58,132 nt of DNA from an uncultured Algibacter sp. (GCA_937958265.1 CALGNX010000021.1:1-58132); one strand, 5' to 3'. Positions 1-9,286 are shown, numbered from the stretch's first letter. Notes: generated by a model not told the origin, from the letters alone. Numbers and translations are program-made.

Positions 1-138
1 AAAGTCTTTTGATGGGTTTAAAACTAGAGTATTATCTAAAATTACAGCAATGACCGTGATTCAATATATCAACAAATTTATCTTTGATAGAAAAATTAAT
101 AATATCAAAATTAGCATTGTTTAAAATGCACAACGGGT
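1..138 (+). mobile_element. Right end of an IS982-like insertion sequence (left part outside window)
   Basis: The first bases encode the C-terminal tail of a transposase (stop at 122-124). It is followed within 14 bases by a sequence whose reverse complement begins ACCCGTTGTGCATTTT. Ends beginning ACCC are typical of the IS982 family, so I place the terminal inverted repeat at about 123-138 and the boundary at 138. The bases after 138 continue in frame as the hydrophobic core of a lipoprotein signal peptide, which suggests the element inserted into the start of the next gene. The left end, the other inverted repeat and the target duplication are outside the window, so the family call is inference from the tail sequence and the terminus. 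Confidence 0.65.
2..124 (+). CDS. IS982-like transposase, C-terminal 40 residues (partial)
   Basis: Open from the left window edge to a TAA at 122-124. The translated tail reads SFDGFKTRVLSKITAMTVIQ and continues to end RKINNIKISIV. It is basic and closely resembles from memory the C-terminus of IS982-family DDE transposases common in Flavobacteriaceae, in which an 'IQ-IN-KF' helix precedes a short basic tail. No catalytic residue lies in this fragment, so activity cannot be judged. The frame differs from that of the following gene, whose track begins inside it. Confidence 0.6.
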   Translation, partial: KSFDGFKTRVLSKITAMTVIQYINKFIFDRKINNIKISIV

Positions 139-3100
139 TTATTATATTTTTTATTAATGCCTGCGCAACATATAAAAGGCAGTATAATAATACAGGTTTT
201 CAAAATGTGTACCCTAATAAAGAAATAGTACATTCTTTTTATTTAATTGGAGATGCAGGTATTGCCGGAAATTCTGAATCATCTCAGGCAGTACAAGTTT
301 TTGAGCGTGAGCTTTTAAAAGCATCAAAAAATAGTACGGTGGTTTTTTTAGGTGATAATATTTATCCAAAAGGTTTGCCCAAAAAAGGAGCTAAAGGCCG
401 TAAATTGGCAGAGACCCAATTAAACGCTCAAATAGGTGCGGTAAAAAATTATAAAGGAAAAACTATTTTTATTCCAGGAAATCACGATTGGTACAGCAGC
501 GGATTAAAAGGTTTAAAAAGGCAAGAGAAGTATATTGAAGATGCGCTTGGTAAAAACACATTTCTACCAGAGAATGGATGCCCTATTGAAAAAGTAGAAA
601 TAGCAGACAATATCGTTATGCTTGTTATTGATACCGAGTGGTACTTAACCAATTGGAATAATCACCCTACGATTAACGATGACTGTGAAATAAAAACGCG
701 ATTTGCATTTTTTGAAACGTTGGAAGGCTTAATTAAAAAAGCACGAGGGAAAACTACAATTATTGCTATGCACCACCCCATGTTTACGAATGGCCCTCAT
801 GGCGGGCAGTATAGTTTTAATTCGCATTTAAAACCTATACCTGTTTTGGGAACGCTTAAAAATGTTTTAAGAAAAACAAGTGGTGTTTCTCCTGCCGATT
901 TGCAGAATAAAAAATATAATGCTTTTAAAAAACGCATTGTTACACTAGCTCAAGAAAATGATAAAACCCTTTTTGTATCTGGGCACGAGCATAGTTTACA
1001 GTATTTAATTAAAGATGATATACCACAAATAGTTAGTGGGTCTGGATCTAAAACATCTGCGACACTTAATGTTAAAGATGCTTTTTCCGCTAGCGAGAAA
1101 GGTTTTGCACGTTTAGATGTTTTTATAGATGGGTCTTCTGTAGTGCGTTTTTATTCAGCCGATGCAGATGAGATGATTTTTCAAACTCAAGTTTTTTCAG
1201 AAGACGATAAGAAGGACACCTTAGGTTATAAAACGTTTCCAGCCAGGAAAAAGGCTTCGGTTTATACTAAAGAAGAGATTACAAAAAGCAGTTTGCATAA
1301 ATATGTTTGGGGGAAGCGTTATAGATCATATTATGGAACAGAGGTTAATGTGCCAACGGTTAATTTAGATACCCTTTTTGGAGGTTTAAAAGTGTTTAGA
1401 AAAGGAGGTGGCCACCAATCTAAATCACTTCACTTTAAAAATAAAGAAGGTAAACGCTATGTTTTGCGTGCTATTAGAAAAAGTGCTACAGTATACTTAC
1501 AGGCAATGGCTTTTAAAGATCAATATATACAAGGCCAGTTTGATGGAACATTTACAGAGCGTTTGTTACAAGATTTTTATACAGGCTCCCATCCTTATGC
1601 GCCGTTTGTTACTGGTCATTTATCCGATGCTGTTAATTTATATCATACCAACCCTGTCTTGTATTTTGTGCCTAAGCAACCTGCTTTAGCAAGTTTTAAT
1701 GCCAACTTTGGAAATGAGTTATACATGATAGAGGAGCACGTATCTGATGGACACGGAGATCTTAAAAGCTTTGGGTATGCTAATGAAATTAAAAGCACTA
1801 CTGATTTGATTAAGAGGCTTCGTAAGGATGAAAAGTATGTTGTCGATGAAGAAATGTATTTAAGAGCTCGTTTGTTTGATATGGCAATTGGAGATTGGGA
1901 TAGGCATATAGATCAATGGCGTTGGGCAGAGTTTAAAGAGGCTAATAAGGTTGTTTACAGACCCATTCCTAGAGATAGAGATCAAGTGTTTTCTAATATG
2001 GGTGATGGTGCCTTGTTGAATATAGCGACTCGAATAATACCGCCTTTAAGGTTAATGGAAGGTTTTAATGAGGTAATTAGAAGTGTAAATGGGTTTAATT
2101 CTAGTCCCTTTTCTTTAGATATGATGTTACTAAATGAAACAACAAAACAGCAATGGGAAGCCGAAGCTGTATTCCTTCAAAAAAACCTTACGGACGAGGT
2201 TATTGAGAACGCATTTAAAGCATTTCCAAAAGAGGTTCAAGATAAAAAAACACTAAATGAAATAAAACACGTATTTAAGGCACGTATTGTAAACCTGAAA
2301 AAAACAGCAAATAAGTATTACGCCTTACTTAACAAAACACCTTTAATACGGGGAACGGATAAAGATGATTTATTCGAGATTGAACGACTACCAAATGGTA
2401 ATACAAAAATAACGGTGTCTCGAATAAAAGATGGTAAGAAGGGTGTTGTAATACATGAAAAGGTATATAACAAAGATGGTACTAAGGAAATATGGTTGTA
2501 CGGACTGGATGATGAAGATGTGTTTGAAGTGGTTGGAGAAGGTAATAATTTAATTAAGCTAAGATTAATTGGTGGGCAAAATAATGATGTGTATAATATT
2601 GCGAATGGTAAAAAAGTGAAATTGTACGATTACAAGTCTAAGACAAACAGCTTTACTACCACAGAAGGTGCTAAAATCTTAAGGGATAATTATGAAACGA
2701 ACGTTTATAACTATACTAAACCAAAAAATACGACAACTCAATTAACACCATTACTAGGAGCAAACCCAGATGATGGGTTTAAAATAGGTTTTGTAAATGC
2801 GATTACTAATTATGGTTTTGAGCGAAATCCATTTAGTTCTCAACATACCTTTTCCGGCGCGTTTTATTTTGCAACTAGTGGGTTCGATTTTGAATATAAT
2901 GGCGAATTTGCAAACGTATTAGGTACATGGAATTTGGGTTTAAACGCTAAATATACAAGTCCTAATTACGCTGTTAATTTTTTCGGTTTTGGTAATAGTA
3001 CACCAAATTTGAATGCAGAAAATAGTAGTAATTTTAGTTTAGATTATAATCGTGTTAAAATAAGTAAGCTAACATTTGCACCATCTCTAAATTGGAGGAG

Positions 3101-3800
3101 CGAGCAGGAAGCTCATTTTAAAGTAGGGTTAAGCTACGAGTCTATAGAGGTGGAGGAAACAAACAATCGCTTTATTAATACATTTTATGTCGCAAATGGA
3201 GAAGAAAATCAAAAGGATTTTGTTGGAGCCGAGGTTATGTACAGTTATCAAAATAAAGATAATAAGGCTTTTCCAACGTTAGGTATGCAAACTAGTTTAC
3301 AGCTTGGTTATACCGCAAATATTGAAGAGCGAAAAGGATTTACTTATTTTATTCCAGAACTTGGTTTCGATTTTAAATTGGTGCCGAGTGGGCAGTTGGT
3401 TTTTGCAACTCATGCCAAGGGGCATTTTATTTTTGGAGATAATTTTGAATTTTACCAAGGCGCAAACTTAGGGGCTAATAATGGGTTGCGTGGTTTTAGG
3501 AATGAGCGCTTTTCTGGTAAAAACTCATTGTATCAAAGTTCAGATTTGCGCTTAAATTTACGACGTGTTAAAACAGGATTGTTACCATTAAATGTGGGTG
3601 TTTATACCGGTTTTGATTATGGTCGTGTTTGGGTTAGAGATGCATTAGTTTTAAATACTGGTTTTAATTCAAACAGTTGGAACACGTCTTTTGGTGGTGG
3701 TGTTTTTGCAAATGCAGCAAATATTTTAACATTAAATTTATCTGCCTTTCATAGTGATGATAATATTAGGTTTGCATTTAAAATTGGTTTTGGCTTTTAA
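126..3800 (+). CDS. Metallophosphoesterase with kinase-like middle region and C-terminal outer-membrane barrel; 5' end rebuilt by IS insertion
   Basis: About 1224 residues. The N-terminal calcineurin-type phosphoesterase shows DAG near residue 40, GDN at 76-78, GNHDW at 118-122, the HHP pair at 216-217 and GHEH at 286-289, so the metal site looks complete. The middle carries GDWDRHIDQWRW (589 onward) and PIPRDRDQVF (about 614-622), reminiscent of CotH/HipA-type atypical kinase loops; this is a weak resemblance. The last ~360 residues look like an Omp85/surface-antigen beta-barrel and end in FGF. The start is uncertain. The ATG at 126 lies in the IS terminus and gives a very short signal peptide before the lipobox INAC (Cys at residue 13). 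A TTG at 84 would add 14 residues read through the transposase gene. The original start has been lost, and expression may depend on the IS. Confidence 0.8.
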   Translation: MHNGFIIFFINACATYKRQYNNTGFQNVYPNKEIVHSFYLIGDAGIAGNSESSQAVQVFERELLKASKNSTVVFLGDNIYPKGLPKKGAKGRKLAETQLNAQIGAVKNYKGKTIFIPGNHDWYSSGLKGLKRQEKYIEDALGKNTFLPENGCPIEKVEIADNIVMLVIDTEWYLTNWNNHPTINDDCEIKTRFAFFETLEGLIKKARGKTTIIAMHHPMFTNGPHGGQYSFNSHLKPIPVLGTLKNVLRKTSGVSPADLQNKKYNAFKKRIVTLAQENDKTLFVSGHEHSLQYLIKDDIPQIVSGSGSKTSATLNVKDAFSASEKGFARLDVFIDGSSVVRFYSADADEMIFQTQVFSEDDKKDTLGYKTFPARKKASVYTKEEITKSSLHKYVWGKRYRSYYGTEVNVPTVNLDTLFGGLKVFRKGGGHQSKSLHFKNKEGKRYVLRAIRKSATVYLQAMAFKDQYIQGQFDGTFTERLLQDFYTGSHPYAPFVTGHLSDAVNLYHTNPVLYFVPKQPALASFNANFGNELYMIEEHVSDGHGDLKSFGYANEIKSTTDLIKRLRKDEKYVVDEEMYLRARLFDMAIGDWDRHIDQWRWAEFKEANKVVYRPIPRDRDQVFSNMGDGALLNIATRIIPPLRLMEGFNEVIRSVNGFNSSPFSLDMMLLNETTKQQWEAEAVFLQKNLTDEVIENAFKAFPKEVQDKKTLNEIKHVFKARIVNLKKTANKYYALLNKTPLIRGTDKDDLFEIERLPNGNTKITVSRIKDGKKGVVIHEKVYNKDGTKEIWLYGLDDEDVFEVVGEGNNLIKLRLIGGQNNDVYNIANGKKVKLYDYKSKTNSFTTTEGAKILRDNYETNVYNYTKPKNTTTQLTPLLGANPDDGFKIGFVNAITNYGFERNPFSSQHTFSGAFYFATSGFDFEYNGEFANVLGTWNLGLNAKYTSPNYAVNFFGFGNSTPNLNAENSSNFSLDYNRVKISKLTFAPSLNWRSEQEAHFKVGLSYESIEVEETNNRFINTFYVANGEENQKDFVGAEVMYSYQNKDNKAFPTLGMQTSLQLGYTANIEERKGFTYFIPELGFDFKLVPSGQLVFATHAKGHFIFGDNFEFYQGANLGANNGLRGFRNERFSGKNSLYQSSDLRLNLRRVKTGLLPLNVGVYTGFDYGRVWVRDALVLNTGFNSNSWNTSFGGGVFANAANILTLNLSAFHSDDNIRFAFKIGFGF

Positions 3801-3999
3801 TATTACAACGATTTAAGTTTTTGGTGTTATATTTCTAATTTAAATTATTTTTTTACCAATTGAAAGCTGAAATTTAAGTGTATCTTGTTAAGCGTAAGGT
3901 TTCTAATAAGAAGTAAAATAGGAGGTAGGCTACAAGTAGTTAAAAAAATGTAATTAATAATTAAGAATAGCGTCTATTATAAAAATAAATAATAAAGTA

Positions 4000-4299
4000 A
4001 TGAAAAGTAGTTTTAAAGATATTGTAAACTCTGAAGAAGTTGTATTAGTCGATTTTTTTGGAACTTGGTGCGGGCCATGTCAGGCGCTTATGCCTATATT
4101 AAAAGACGTTAAAAAAACGTTGGGTGACACCTTAAAAATAGTAAAAGTTGATATTGATAAAAACCAAGAATTGGCAAGCATGTATCAAGTACGAAGTGTA
4201 CCAACGATGATTTTGTTTAAGGATGGTGTGCCAAAATGGAGGCAGTCTGGTGTTTTACAAAAAAGTGATATTATAAATGTAATTAATACTCATAAATAA
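4000..4299 (+). CDS. trxA: Thioredoxin
   Basis: A 99-residue single-domain thioredoxin with the WCGPC active site (Cys24, Cys27) and the cis-proline segment SVPTM. It has no signal peptide, so it should act as a cytoplasmic dithiol reductase. Length is slightly under the usual 105-110, with the N-terminal strand short. It stands alone after a ~200-base spacer that holds no other gene, and it converges with the lipoprotein gene on the other strand. It could be a secondary thioredoxin rather than the main trxA. Confidence 0.9.
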   Translation: MKSSFKDIVNSEEVVLVDFFGTWCGPCQALMPILKDVKKTLGDTLKIVKVDIDKNQELASMYQVRSVPTMILFKDGVPKWRQSGVLQKSDIINVINTHK

Positions 4300-4336
4300 T
4301 ATTTAAAGTGCAGACAGGCCTTTAATATTTTTTTTA
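4299..4336. terminator. Candidate terminator between convergent genes
   Basis: ATATTTAAAG at 4299-4308 pairs with CTTTAATAT at 4320-4328, with one bulged base, followed by a run of T. It sits directly after the thioredoxin stop and ahead of the end of the convergent gene. The stem is AT-rich, so strength is doubtful. Confidence 0.4.
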
Positions 4337-4371
4337 TTTAAGGATAGTACATCTATACTTTTATTGGTTAT

Positions 4372-5175
4372 TTAATCTATTTTGAATTCATAAATAATGC
4401 CATTATCATTGCCGTTTTTCTCATCGGTTATGTAAACCACTGAATTACTTTTGAAACAAACGCCTTCTTTTTGAGAGTTATGATTAAATTCTAAAGCTTC
4501 AACATGGCCATTTAAAAAGTTATCTTCTTTAAAGTTGGTGATTTTCCAAAGTTTATCATGATTTAATAAGACTACAATTTTACCTGTTTTATTTATAGCC
4601 GCGCCTGTAATTTTTGAATCTTTCCCTTTCAATTTAAATTTTGAAATTACCTTTGCGGTATGTTTACCAATGCGATTTGGTATTTTTAATATTATGCTAG
4701 ATTTTTTTTCTTTACTAAACACATAAAAGTTGTTGTTAAGCAAGAAAAAAGCTTCAAAATCTTCGGGCTTTACTTTTTTAGGTAGTATAAAATTAATGCG
4801 CTCTGCCTTTGCATCGTTAGTCCTTAAGTTCGAAATTTTATAAATGCTAAAGTTTTTACGTTTTTTATTATTATTTCCAAAATCGCCAATATATAAGTTT
4901 CCGTTATTGTCGGATGTTAAATCTTCCCAGTCTATATTTTTAGCATTATCAACATCAATATCTTTTATAATTTCACCTTTTCTATTTAAACCGTAAATAT
5001 TATTTTTATTTCCAGCGTCTTCAATAGTCCATAGTAAGTCAGATCCTACAACTGTTTCTATTGCCGATGCTTCCTTTAAATTATTTGGTAAGTATGCTAT
5101 TATATCAAGTTTTCCACTATTGCAAGATAATAGTAAGAAAGTAAAAAGTAATAGTGGTTTTAAAGTGAAAGTCAT
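4372..5175 (-). CDS. Predicted lipoprotein, beta-propeller-like
   Basis: About 267 residues from the chosen start. The N-terminus is a hydrophobic stretch ending in the lipobox LLSC, so it should be an outer- or inner-membrane-anchored lipoprotein. The body has repeated strand patterns with phrases such as NGNLYIGDFGNNNKKR, DSKITGAAINKTGKIVVL and VYITDEKNGNDNG, typical of NHL/SdiA-regulated-type propellers that repeat 'x-G-x-x-Y-x-x-D'. I do not recognise a specific function. An in-frame ATG 24 bases upstream (5199) would add a hydrophilic leader (MGKDKIQF); the inner start gives the more ordinary signal peptide. It is divergent from the thioesterase gene. Confidence 0.7.
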   Translation of the reverse strand: MTFTLKPLLLFTFLLLSCNSGKLDIIAYLPNNLKEASAIETVVGSDLLWTIEDAGNKNNIYGLNRKGEIIKDIDVDNAKNIDWEDLTSDNNGNLYIGDFGNNNKKRKNFSIYKISNLRTNDAKAERINFILPKKVKPEDFEAFFLLNNNFYVFSKEKKSSIILKIPNRIGKHTAKVISKFKLKGKDSKITGAAINKTGKIVVLLNHDKLWKITNFKEDNFLNGHVEALEFNHNSQKEGVCFKSNSVVYITDEKNGNDNGIIYEFKID

Positions 5176-5226
5176 AAATTGTATTTTATCTTTGCCCAAT
5201 AAAGTAGAGTAATTCTCGTTTTAAAG

Positions 5227-5234
5227 CAAAAATA
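5227..5234 (-). promoter_or_regulatory. Bacteroidota -7 element for the lipoprotein gene
   Basis: Reads TATTTTTG on the minus strand, matching TAnnTTTG, about 50 bases before the preferred ATG. No clear -33 TTTG is visible at the usual distance, so this is a moderate call. Confidence 0.4.
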
Positions 5235-5298
5235 TAACTCATAAAGTCTTTGTAAAATTATAACCGTAACCATTATTTGTGATTAATAAAAGTATTTT

Positions 5299-6171
5299 AT
5301 GACTACAGTTAAAGATTTATTAAACCTTCTAGTACTTGATAAAATAAGTGACAACGCGTTTAATGGTGTTAGTAAAACAATAGGTAGTCCCATTGTATTT
5401 GGTGGGCAAGTTTTAGCGCAAGCGCTAAATGCAGCAAGCAGAACGATTACCAATACAAGGATTTTACACTCTATGCATGCTTATTTTTTGGAAGCAGGAG
5501 ATTTGGATTTGCCTATAACATATCAAGTTAGTGTTGTTAGGGATGGTGGTAGTTTTTCGGTTAGGCGAGTAACGGCGCACCAAAATGATAGTACAATTTT
5601 TATACTATCGGCATCGTTTCATAAGGAAGAGGCAGGTTATAATCATCAAATTGCTATGAAAACGTCTATAAAGCAGCCTGAAGATTTGTTAAGCTGGACG
5701 GATATGTACAAGGAGTATAGTGATTTTTTACCAAAAGGAATAAAGTCGTTGTTAGCTATAGAAAGGCCTATAGAGTTTAAGCCAACAACATTTATAAACC
5801 CTTCGGATAAAAAAGATGTAGCACCCAATTACGATGTGTGGTTTAGAGTGAAAGGGAGTACAGAAGATTTAAATTTAGCAACAAAACAGCAAATTTTAAC
5901 TTATATATCAGACTATAATATTTTAACATCAACATTAAATCCTCATGCAAGTATTGCGCATTGGGGAAATACATTAACAGCCAGTTTAGACCACTCTATG
6001 TGGTTTTTTAGAGATTTCGATTTTTCAGATTGGCTGCTCTATTCTATTGATTCGCCAAGCACATCGGGAGCTAGGGGACTTGCTAGAGGACATATTTTTA
6101 CACGAGACGGAAAATTAATAGCCACAGTGGCTCAAGAAGGATTAATAAGACCTATTAACAATGGAAAGTAA
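5299..6171 (+). CDS. tesB: Acyl-CoA thioesterase II
   Basis: 290 residues, the usual length of TesB double-hotdog thioesterases, which hydrolyse acyl-CoA to free fatty acid and CoA in the cytoplasm. Visible signatures are FGGQVLAQAL in the first hotdog (about residues 35-44) and the closing block SGARGLARGHIFTRDGKLIA with SVAQEG-like VAQEGLIRP near the C-terminus. It is the first gene of an overlapping trio: its last 11 bases overlap the GDPD gene. The pairing of a thioesterase with a glycerophosphodiesterase suggests lipid turnover, which is inference from context. Confidence 0.9.
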   Translation: MTTVKDLLNLLVLDKISDNAFNGVSKTIGSPIVFGGQVLAQALNAASRTITNTRILHSMHAYFLEAGDLDLPITYQVSVVRDGGSFSVRRVTAHQNDSTIFILSASFHKEEAGYNHQIAMKTSIKQPEDLLSWTDMYKEYSDFLPKGIKSLLAIERPIEFKPTTFINPSDKKDVAPNYDVWFRVKGSTEDLNLATKQQILTYISDYNILTSTLNPHASIAHWGNTLTASLDHSMWFFRDFDFSDWLLYSIDSPSTSGARGLARGHIFTRDGKLIATVAQEGLIRPINNGK

Positions 6172-6850
6172 AATTTTAAAAATCGGCCATAGAGGCGCCA
6201 AGGGACACTTAACAGAGAATACTTTAGAATCTGTAAAAAAAGCTTTAAGCTTAAAAGTAGACGGTATAGAAGTAGATGTTCATAGGTGTGCTTCAGGTCA
6301 ATTAGTTGTTTTTCATGATTTCACAGTAGATAGAATCACAGACGGAACAGGTGAGGTTGCAAAATATAACTTTAATGCATTAAAAAAATTAAAAACAAAA
6401 GGGGCTTACCAAATTCCTTCTTTAGCAGAAGTTTTAACTTTGGTTGATAACAAGTGCCTGTTAAATATTGACTTAAAAGGACCAGATACTGCCAAGGAAG
6501 CTGCTAGAATTATCACCTTTTATGTTGATAAAAAAGGATGGGAATACAAAAATATTTTAGTTTCTAGTTTTCAAGAAGATTTGTTGGAGGTTGTATACGA
6601 AGCTAATAATAAAATTCCACTAGGTGTTCTTACCGATAATAACTTAGGTAAAACAATAGCTTTTGCAAAAAAAATTAAAGCAGTTTCTATACATCCAGAT
6701 TATACGATGTTAACAGAGGAAATTGTTGCAGAACTTAAGGCAGACGATTTTAAAGTGTTTGCTTTTACGGTAAATAACCTAAACCCTTTGGAGCGTGTGA
6801 AGTCTTACGGTGTTGATGGTATTATTTCGGATTATCCAGATAGGATATGA
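6161..6850 (+). CDS. Glycerophosphodiester phosphodiesterase
   Basis: 229 residues of the GDPD TIM-barrel family (UgpQ-like), cleaving glycerophosphodiesters to glycerol 3-phosphate and an alcohol. The catalytic pattern is clear: GHRGAKGHLTENTLES near the N-terminus, IEVDVH at about 35-40, and VVFHD at about 50. No signal peptide is visible, so it is probably cytoplasmic. The start overlaps the end of tesB by 11 bases, and the stop overlaps the next ATG (ATGA), so the three genes are likely translationally coupled. Confidence 0.9.
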   Translation: MESKILKIGHRGAKGHLTENTLESVKKALSLKVDGIEVDVHRCASGQLVVFHDFTVDRITDGTGEVAKYNFNALKKLKTKGAYQIPSLAEVLTLVDNKCLLNIDLKGPDTAKEAARIITFYVDKKGWEYKNILVSSFQEDLLEVVYEANNKIPLGVLTDNNLGKTIAFAKKIKAVSIHPDYTMLTEEIVAELKADDFKVFAFTVNNLNPLERVKSYGVDGIISDYPDRI

Positions 6851-8058
6851 CGTTAAAAGACGTAGTTGTAATAGGGGGAGGCGCTGCAGGTTTTTTTGCA
6901 GCAATAAACATCGCTGAGCAAAATCCAGATTTGAAAGTGGCCATTTTAGAGCGTGGAGCTACAGGTTTGGCTAAAGTGAAAATTTCTGGAGGTGGCCGTT
7001 GTAATGTAACCCATGCCGAATTTGTACCGCAAGAGTTAGTAGCGAATTATCCGAGAGGTAATAAAGAATTACTAGGGCCTTTTCATCAATTTATGACAGG
7101 GGATACTATGGCTTGGTTTGAAGATCGGGGCGTTGCGTTAAAAATTGAAGATGATGGCCGAATGTTTCCGGTTTCAAACACATCACAAACTATTATTGAT
7201 TGTTTTTTAAATGAGGCTAAAAAAAATCAAGTTGAGGTGTTATATAATCACTCCGTAAAATCCCTAGAGCAGCAAGATCATAGCTTTAGTATTGAAACCT
7301 CAAAAGGTAGTTTTTTAGCTAAAAAAATTCTAATTGCTACAGGAAGTAATCCTAAAATTTGGAACCTATTGGGGCAGCTAGGCCATACTATTGTACAGCC
7401 TGTGCCATCTTTGTTTACTTTTAATATTAACGATGGGCGTATACAGGATATTCCTGGTGTTGTTGTTAAAAACGCGCAAATAAACGTGTTAGAAACTAAT
7501 TTATTTAGCGAGGGGCCACTGCTTATTACACATTGGGGTATGAGTGCGCCGGCTATATTAAAGCTTTCTGCATTTGGAGCAGTAGAGTTTGCCAAACGCG
7601 CTTATAAGTTTAAAATAGAAATTAATTTTATAGGTCAACCTATTGAGCGTTGTTTGGGTATTTTAAAAAAAACAAAACAAGATTTAGCTAAAAAAACAGT
7701 TTTCAAATCCACACAGTTTGATTTGCCTAAACGCCTATGGCATAAATTAGTTTTAGCCTCTGGCATGACCCAGGAAACGCGATGGGCAGATTTAAACAAA
7801 AATCAATTGGAAACCATAGCTAGCCAGTTAACCCAAGCTGTTTTTAAAGTGAATGGTAAAAGTACTTTTAAAGATGAGTTTGTAACAGCAGGAGGGGTGA
7901 GCCTTCAAGAAGTGAATTTTAAAACTTTAGAAAGTAAACGTATTAAAAACTTATATTTTGCAGGAGAAGTTATAAATGTAGATGCGGTTACAGGTGGTTT
8001 CAATTTTCAAAATGCATGGACAAGTGCTTATATCGCAGCGCAAAGTATATCTAAATAA
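6847..8058 (+). CDS. HI0933-like (YhiN-type) FAD flavoprotein
   Basis: 403 residues, typical for the HI0933/BaiN family of FAD-dependent oxidoreductases of uncertain substrate. It starts with a Rossmann motif VVVIGGGAAGFFAA, followed by the family signature KVKISGGGRCNVTH at about 45-58, and ends with the second FAD-binding block FAGEVINVDAVTGGFNFQNA. It overlaps the previous stop by four bases and closes the operon; the 125-base gap after it carries the next promoter. Confidence 0.9.
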   Translation: MTLKDVVVIGGGAAGFFAAINIAEQNPDLKVAILERGATGLAKVKISGGGRCNVTHAEFVPQELVANYPRGNKELLGPFHQFMTGDTMAWFEDRGVALKIEDDGRMFPVSNTSQTIIDCFLNEAKKNQVEVLYNHSVKSLEQQDHSFSIETSKGSFLAKKILIATGSNPKIWNLLGQLGHTIVQPVPSLFTFNINDGRIQDIPGVVVKNAQINVLETNLFSEGPLLITHWGMSAPAILKLSAFGAVEFAKRAYKFKIEINFIGQPIERCLGILKKTKQDLAKKTVFKSTQFDLPKRLWHKLVLASGMTQETRWADLNKNQLETIASQLTQAVFKVNGKSTFKDEFVTAGGVSLQEVNFKTLESKRIKNLYFAGEVINVDAVTGGFNFQNAWTSAYIAAQSISK

Positions 8059-8155
8059 TTGGTAAGACGCTAAACAACACTATTATTCTATTTATAGCCA
8101 AATTAAATTTAAATTACCTTCACCTTAAGAAGCCATAAAACAATACTAAAGTTAT

Positions 8156-8163
8156 TACCTTTG
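8156..8163 (+). promoter_or_regulatory. Bacteroidota -7 element ahead of mvaD
   Basis: TACCTTTG matches TAnnTTTG, 20 bases before the ATG at 8184. The short leader argues this is the start of a new transcript for the isoprenoid genes. No clean -33 element is visible. Confidence 0.5.
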
Positions 8164-8183
8164 CCTGCAGAATATGTAACGCT

Positions 8184-9263
8184 ATGACAGAAGAAAATTT
8201 CATTCCAGAACCTTACAAAAACACACTTGAAAGCGGAAGCTGTACCTATGCCTCACCAAGCAATATTGCGTTAATTAAGTATTGGGGGAAAAAGGAAAAT
8301 CAAATTCCAGAAAACCCATCAATAAGTTTTACGCTTAACAATTGTAAAACAATAACAAAGCTAAGTTTTTCTAAAAAGCAAGATACCACTCATTTTTCAT
8401 TCGATGTGTTTTTGGCTAATGAAAAAAAGAACGATTTTAAACCCAAAATAGAAACATTTTTTAAACGTATATTAGTTTATCTACCTTTTTTAAAGGATTA
8501 CCATTTTAATATAGAGACCTCAAATACATTTCCACATAGCTCCGGTATCGCATCTTCGGCTTCTGGTATGAGTGCTCTAGCCTTGTGTTTAATGCATATT
8601 GAAAAGGCGCTAAGTGGTAGTATGTCCGAGTCGGAATTTATCCAGAAAGCATCCTTTCTTGCTCGATTAGGGTCTGGAAGTGCCGCAAGAAGCATAGAAG
8701 GCGATTTAGTAGTTTGGGGAAAGCACGATGCTATTAAAGGCAGTTCAAATTTATATGGCGTTAAATACCCTAATGCGATACATGCCAATTTTAAAAATTA
8801 TCAAGATACTATTTTGTTAGTGGATAAAGGCGAAAAACAGGTAAGTAGTACTGTTGGTCACAATTTAATGCACGGGCACCCATTCGCGCCAGAACGTTTT
8901 AAACAAGCAACAGAAAACCTATCGCAAATGATGGCTATTTTAAAAAGTGGCGATTTAGATAAATTTATAGCCTTGGTAGAAAGCGAAGCCTTAACCCTCC
9001 ATGCCATGATGATGACAAGCATGCCATATTTTATTTTAATGAAACCGAATACATTGCAGATTATAAATAAAATATGGTCTTATAGAAAATTATCGGGTTC
9101 GAAAATATGTTTTACCTTGGATGCTGGCGCAAATGTACACGTGTTGTATCCAGAAAATGAAGCAAATAAAGTTTTAAAATTCATTAAAAATGAATTAGCC
9201 AAATACTGCCAAAACGAAAATTATATTTGCGATACCATAGGTATGGGGGCTAAAATGGTATAG
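8184..9263 (+). CDS. mvaD: Diphosphomevalonate decarboxylase
   Basis: 359 residues. A GHMP-superfamily enzyme that converts mevalonate 5-diphosphate to isopentenyl diphosphate using ATP. Signatures: SPSNIALIKYWGKK near residue 25, the phosphate-binding loop PHSSGIASSASGMSALAL, GSGSAARSIEGD (the family normally has Cys-Arg-Ser here), and the catalytic-Asp segment TLDAGANVHVLY near residue 315. It is followed 64 bases later by a GHMP kinase of the same pathway. It shows that this organism makes isoprenoids through mevalonate rather than the MEP route. Confidence 0.92.
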   Translation: MTEENFIPEPYKNTLESGSCTYASPSNIALIKYWGKKENQIPENPSISFTLNNCKTITKLSFSKKQDTTHFSFDVFLANEKKNDFKPKIETFFKRILVYLPFLKDYHFNIETSNTFPHSSGIASSASGMSALALCLMHIEKALSGSMSESEFIQKASFLARLGSGSAARSIEGDLVVWGKHDAIKGSSNLYGVKYPNAIHANFKNYQDTILLVDKGEKQVSSTVGHNLMHGHPFAPERFKQATENLSQMMAILKSGDLDKFIALVESEALTLHAMMMTSMPYFILMKPNTLQIINKIWSYRKLSGSKICFTLDAGANVHVLYPENEANKVLKFIKNELAKYCQNENYICDTIGMGAKMV

Positions 9264-9286
9264 TATAGTTTTGTTTGTAAAATCAC

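Noticed and set aside
84-125. TTG at 84 as start of the phosphoesterase gene
   Set aside because: It lies inside the transposase gene, TTG starts are uncommon in this phylum, and no ribosome-binding signal is expected; kept only as an alternative.
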